NCBI RefSeq assembly: GCF_016892625.1
Contig: NZ_JAFEMW010000001.1
Span: forward strand, 434,001-498,000
Origin: Brevibacterium sp. RIT 803
GTDB taxonomy: Bacteria > Actinomycetota > Actinomycetes > Actinomycetales > Brevibacteriaceae
DNA length: 64,000 bases
Direction of reading: 5' to 3'
A program made the translations under genes and the position numbers. Positions 62,344 through 64,000 of this stretch are shown in pieces (position 1 is the stretch's first letter; every line of letters starts with the position of its first letter). The notes under the pieces are model-generated. The model ran no database searches. It worked only from the letters and a program-made list of their open reading frames with translations, and was not told the origin of the DNA.

Positions 62344-63399
62344 TTAACTATTGTCAATCCTCATAACCACCTTTCCCATTCTATTTGAAGTTTCAATAGC
62401 ATTGTGAGCGTCATGAACGTCTTCCATCGGCACTACCCTGTCTATAACAGGATGAATCTGATGAGTTGCGATTGTGTCGACGACGGATCTGAAACTTTGC
62501 AATCCGCCCAGTGGAGCTCCGATGATTCGTTTATGTGCCTGATACAACTCACGAATGCTGATGCCTGGGTCGTCCCCAGAAGAAGCCCCACATGCAACGA
62601 GGCGTCCACCTGGTCGCAACGACCGTAATGATTCTTTCCATGTGGCTGCTCCTACGGGATCAACAACAACGTCAACCCCGCAGCCATCTGTAAGATCGGC
62701 AACGAAAGTGCTCCAGTTCGGGGTGGACGTGTCGAATAATTCGCTTACTCCCAATGCGTTCAGTGATCGGGCAAAAATGTCCGGAGAACGGGTCCCGGCC
62801 CAAACCACAGCCCCGGCAGACACCGCCAATTGAATTGCGGCAGTTGCCACTCCCCCGCTGGCACCAACTACTAGGACCTTTTCACCGACTCGAACCGCGC
62901 CGGCAGAGATGATCAGGTTCCATGCTGTGGTGAAAGCGACCGGAATCGCAGCCGCTTCTTCGGTAGTCAAGCCCTGAGGAACCATGGCGACGTTCCGTGG
63001 ATCGACCCATATTTCCTCCTGTTGGACACCGTCAGTGTCCTCACCGAGCAATTCGAATTTTGGACACATGGATGTTTCGCCAATACGACAAAATTGGCAT
63101 TCTCCACAGGACAAACCGGGATAGACGACCACTCGATCACCAATCCGCAGGTCAGACCGGGCGTCCATGCCGAGTGCCCCAATACGTCCAGCTGCGTCGG
63201 CACCCATGACATGAGGAAACTTCTTAGGCAACCGGATCCCCGGCCCTGAGTGTCCACTTCTGACTGCTACGTCCAACCAATTCAGACCACAGGCTTCGAC
63301 ATCGACTCGAACCTTAGTCTCGTCGCCACGATACGTTGGACGATCGGCAATGCGAAGAACCTCGGGTCCTCCGAAACTATTGATACTCACATTTCGCAT
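62344..63399 (-). CDS. Zinc-type MDR dehydrogenase/quinone oxidoreductase
   Basis: A 351-residue medium-chain dehydrogenase. The structural-zinc cysteines are seen in GLSCGECQFCRIGETSMCPK (C-x2-C-x2-C-x7-C), HVMGADAAGRIGALG follows the fold, and VVGASGGVATAAIQLA is the NAD(P)-binding loop. It may oxidise an alcohol or reduce an enone in the same catabolic cluster. The spacing of 65 nt to the small membrane gene fits one operon. Confidence 0.9.
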   Translation of the reverse strand: MRNVSINSFGGPEVLRIADRPTYRGDETKVRVDVEACGLNWLDVAVRSGHSGPGIRLPKKFPHVMGADAAGRIGALGMDARSDLRIGDRVVVYPGLSCGECQFCRIGETSMCPKFELLGEDTDGVQQEEIWVDPRNVAMVPQGLTTEEAAAIPVAFTTAWNLIISAGAVRVGEKVLVVGASGGVATAAIQLAVSAGAVVWAGTRSPDIFARSLNALGVSELFDTSTPNWSTFVADLTDGCGVDVVVDPVGAATWKESLRSLRPGGRLVACGASSGDDPGISIRELYQAHKRIIGAPLGGLQSFRSVVDTIATHQIHPVIDRVVPMEDVHDAHNAIETSNRMGKVVMRIDNS

Positions 63400-63424
63400 C
63401 GCGGACCTCCGGATGCACCGGCGG

Positions 63425-64000
63425 CTACCAAACCTCGTTCAGTACCCGCAGAGTGTTCGTGCTCACAACTTTGACGATGTCCTCATCGCTGTATCCGTGC
63501 TTAACCAACCAGCCGATAATGTTATAGAAACACTCAGTTGGATTCTCGAGGCCCGCCACGTACGGCATCTTCGGATATTCAGGACCGACGTGTGCCTGGT
63601 GTACCCCCAAATTGGCGGCGAATTCGTCATGGAGCCCGACATGATCCCCGTACAAAGTGTCGGGACCAAAAGACACATGGTCGATCCCCATCAGGTTCAC
63701 GCAGTACTCGAAATGATCCATAACGGATTCCAATGAATGTTCAATGTGATTTTTTGACAAGGATGTGTGAGGTGCCGCCTCGAGACCCAGGACTCCACCA
63801 ACTTCCGCGCAACCTTTCAATACCTCATCCGGCTTCATCCTTGGAGTTGGCCAGACCCCCCGAGCTCCTGCATGCGTGATTAGAACAGGCTTGCTGGAAG
63901 CAGAAAAGGTATCCATGCACGTGTAATCACTGGAGTGCGACACATCGATTGCGATTCCCAGTTTGTTCATTCTCTCCACCGCTTGACGACCAAAGACGGT
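63425..64000 (-). CDS. Membrane dipeptidase (M19 family), partial
   Basis: The C-terminal 191 codons of an M19 dipeptidase; the N-terminus lies beyond position 64000, since the frame is open to the edge (VFGRQAVERMNKLGIAIDVS). The family landmarks are AIDVSHSSDYTCMDTF, PVLITHAGARGVWPTP with the zinc-binding His, and MGIDHVSFGPDTLYGDH. The enzyme hydrolyses dipeptides and related N-acyl amino acids. It could act on the amino-acid side products of the dehydrogenase/symporter operon. Confidence 0.9.
   Translation of the reverse strand, partial: TVFGRQAVERMNKLGIAIDVSHSSDYTCMDTFSASSKPVLITHAGARGVWPTPRMKPDEVLKGCAEVGGVLGLEAAPHTSLSKNHIEHSLESVMDHFEYCVNLMGIDHVSFGPDTLYGDHVGLHDEFAANLGVHQAHVGPEYPKMPYVAGLENPTECFYNIIGWLVKHGYSDEDIVKVVSTNTLRVLNEVW

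Overview
The window is a piece of a high-GC actinobacterial chromosome. The evidence is a complete nrdHIEF operon, tmRNA and smpB next to an ftsE-ftsX-M23 peptidase cluster, RF2, WhiB- and PucR-type proteins, and a tmRNA tag ending in ALAA (AKSNNRTDFALAA). Brevibacterium or a close relative (Micrococcales) is the most likely host. This is an inference from gene order and style, not a database match.

Layout. (1) 1-11.6 kb is the early, immunity and integration arm of a temperate prophage that extends off the left edge. A leftward operon carries RecT-like and YqaJ recombination proteins, SSB, WhiB, a RusA-like resolvase, an NrdH-like redoxin and a replication protein. It diverges from a rightward block with repressor, ImmA/IrrE peptidase, DUF4411 PIN-like protein, a second ImmA/IrrE protein and tyrosine integrase. 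(2) 11.6-31.8 kb is core chromosome: nrdF/E/I/H with tandem NrdR boxes, a MoxR-DUF58-VWA-VWA-TPR (Bat-like) operon, an aminotransferase, and a PucR-controlled set with a ureohydrolase, two ThDP enzymes and a Na+/solute symporter. The set would suit a route from arginine through 2-ketoarginine and a guanidino acid. ssrA and smpB follow. (3) 31.9-40.2 kb holds M23 peptidase, ftsX, ftsE and prfB, with a LacI/GPH transporter/DUF2804 sugar cassette between ftsE and prfB.

(4) From 40.6 kb to the right edge the sequence is accessory and visibly more A/T rich. A tadA/cpaF gene is cut just after its His box. An 83-bp piece of its 3' end, 89% identical, recurs 10.4 kb downstream. Between the copies lies a catabolic island with an amino-acid-type ABC importer, class V aminotransferase, IclR and CdaR/PucR-like regulators, an amidohydrolase, an MHS-family transporter and an arginine deiminase/DDAH-superfamily enzyme. 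(5) 52.3-64 kb is a second, leftward catabolic cluster: two DUF917 (S-methyl-thiohydantoin desulfurase family) proteins, a HyuA-type hydantoinase/oxoprolinase, an NCS1 permease, an Asp/Glu/hydantoin racemase, PucR, an SSS symporter with a small membrane partner, a zinc-type dehydrogenase and a partial M19 dipeptidase. Gene debris, including a shred of an acyl-CoA ligase, marks a junction at about 60 kb.

The accessory right half looks specialised for ring-closed and guanidino/ureido nitrogen compounds. The most unusual observations are the diverged tadA-derived direct repeats with a recurring GATTAGGGG-GTGCAA motif, the paired DUF917/HyuA cluster, the ImmA/IrrE-DUF4411 cassette in the prophage, and iteron-like repeats inside the phage replication gene. 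All calls rest on reading the sequence; no searches were run.
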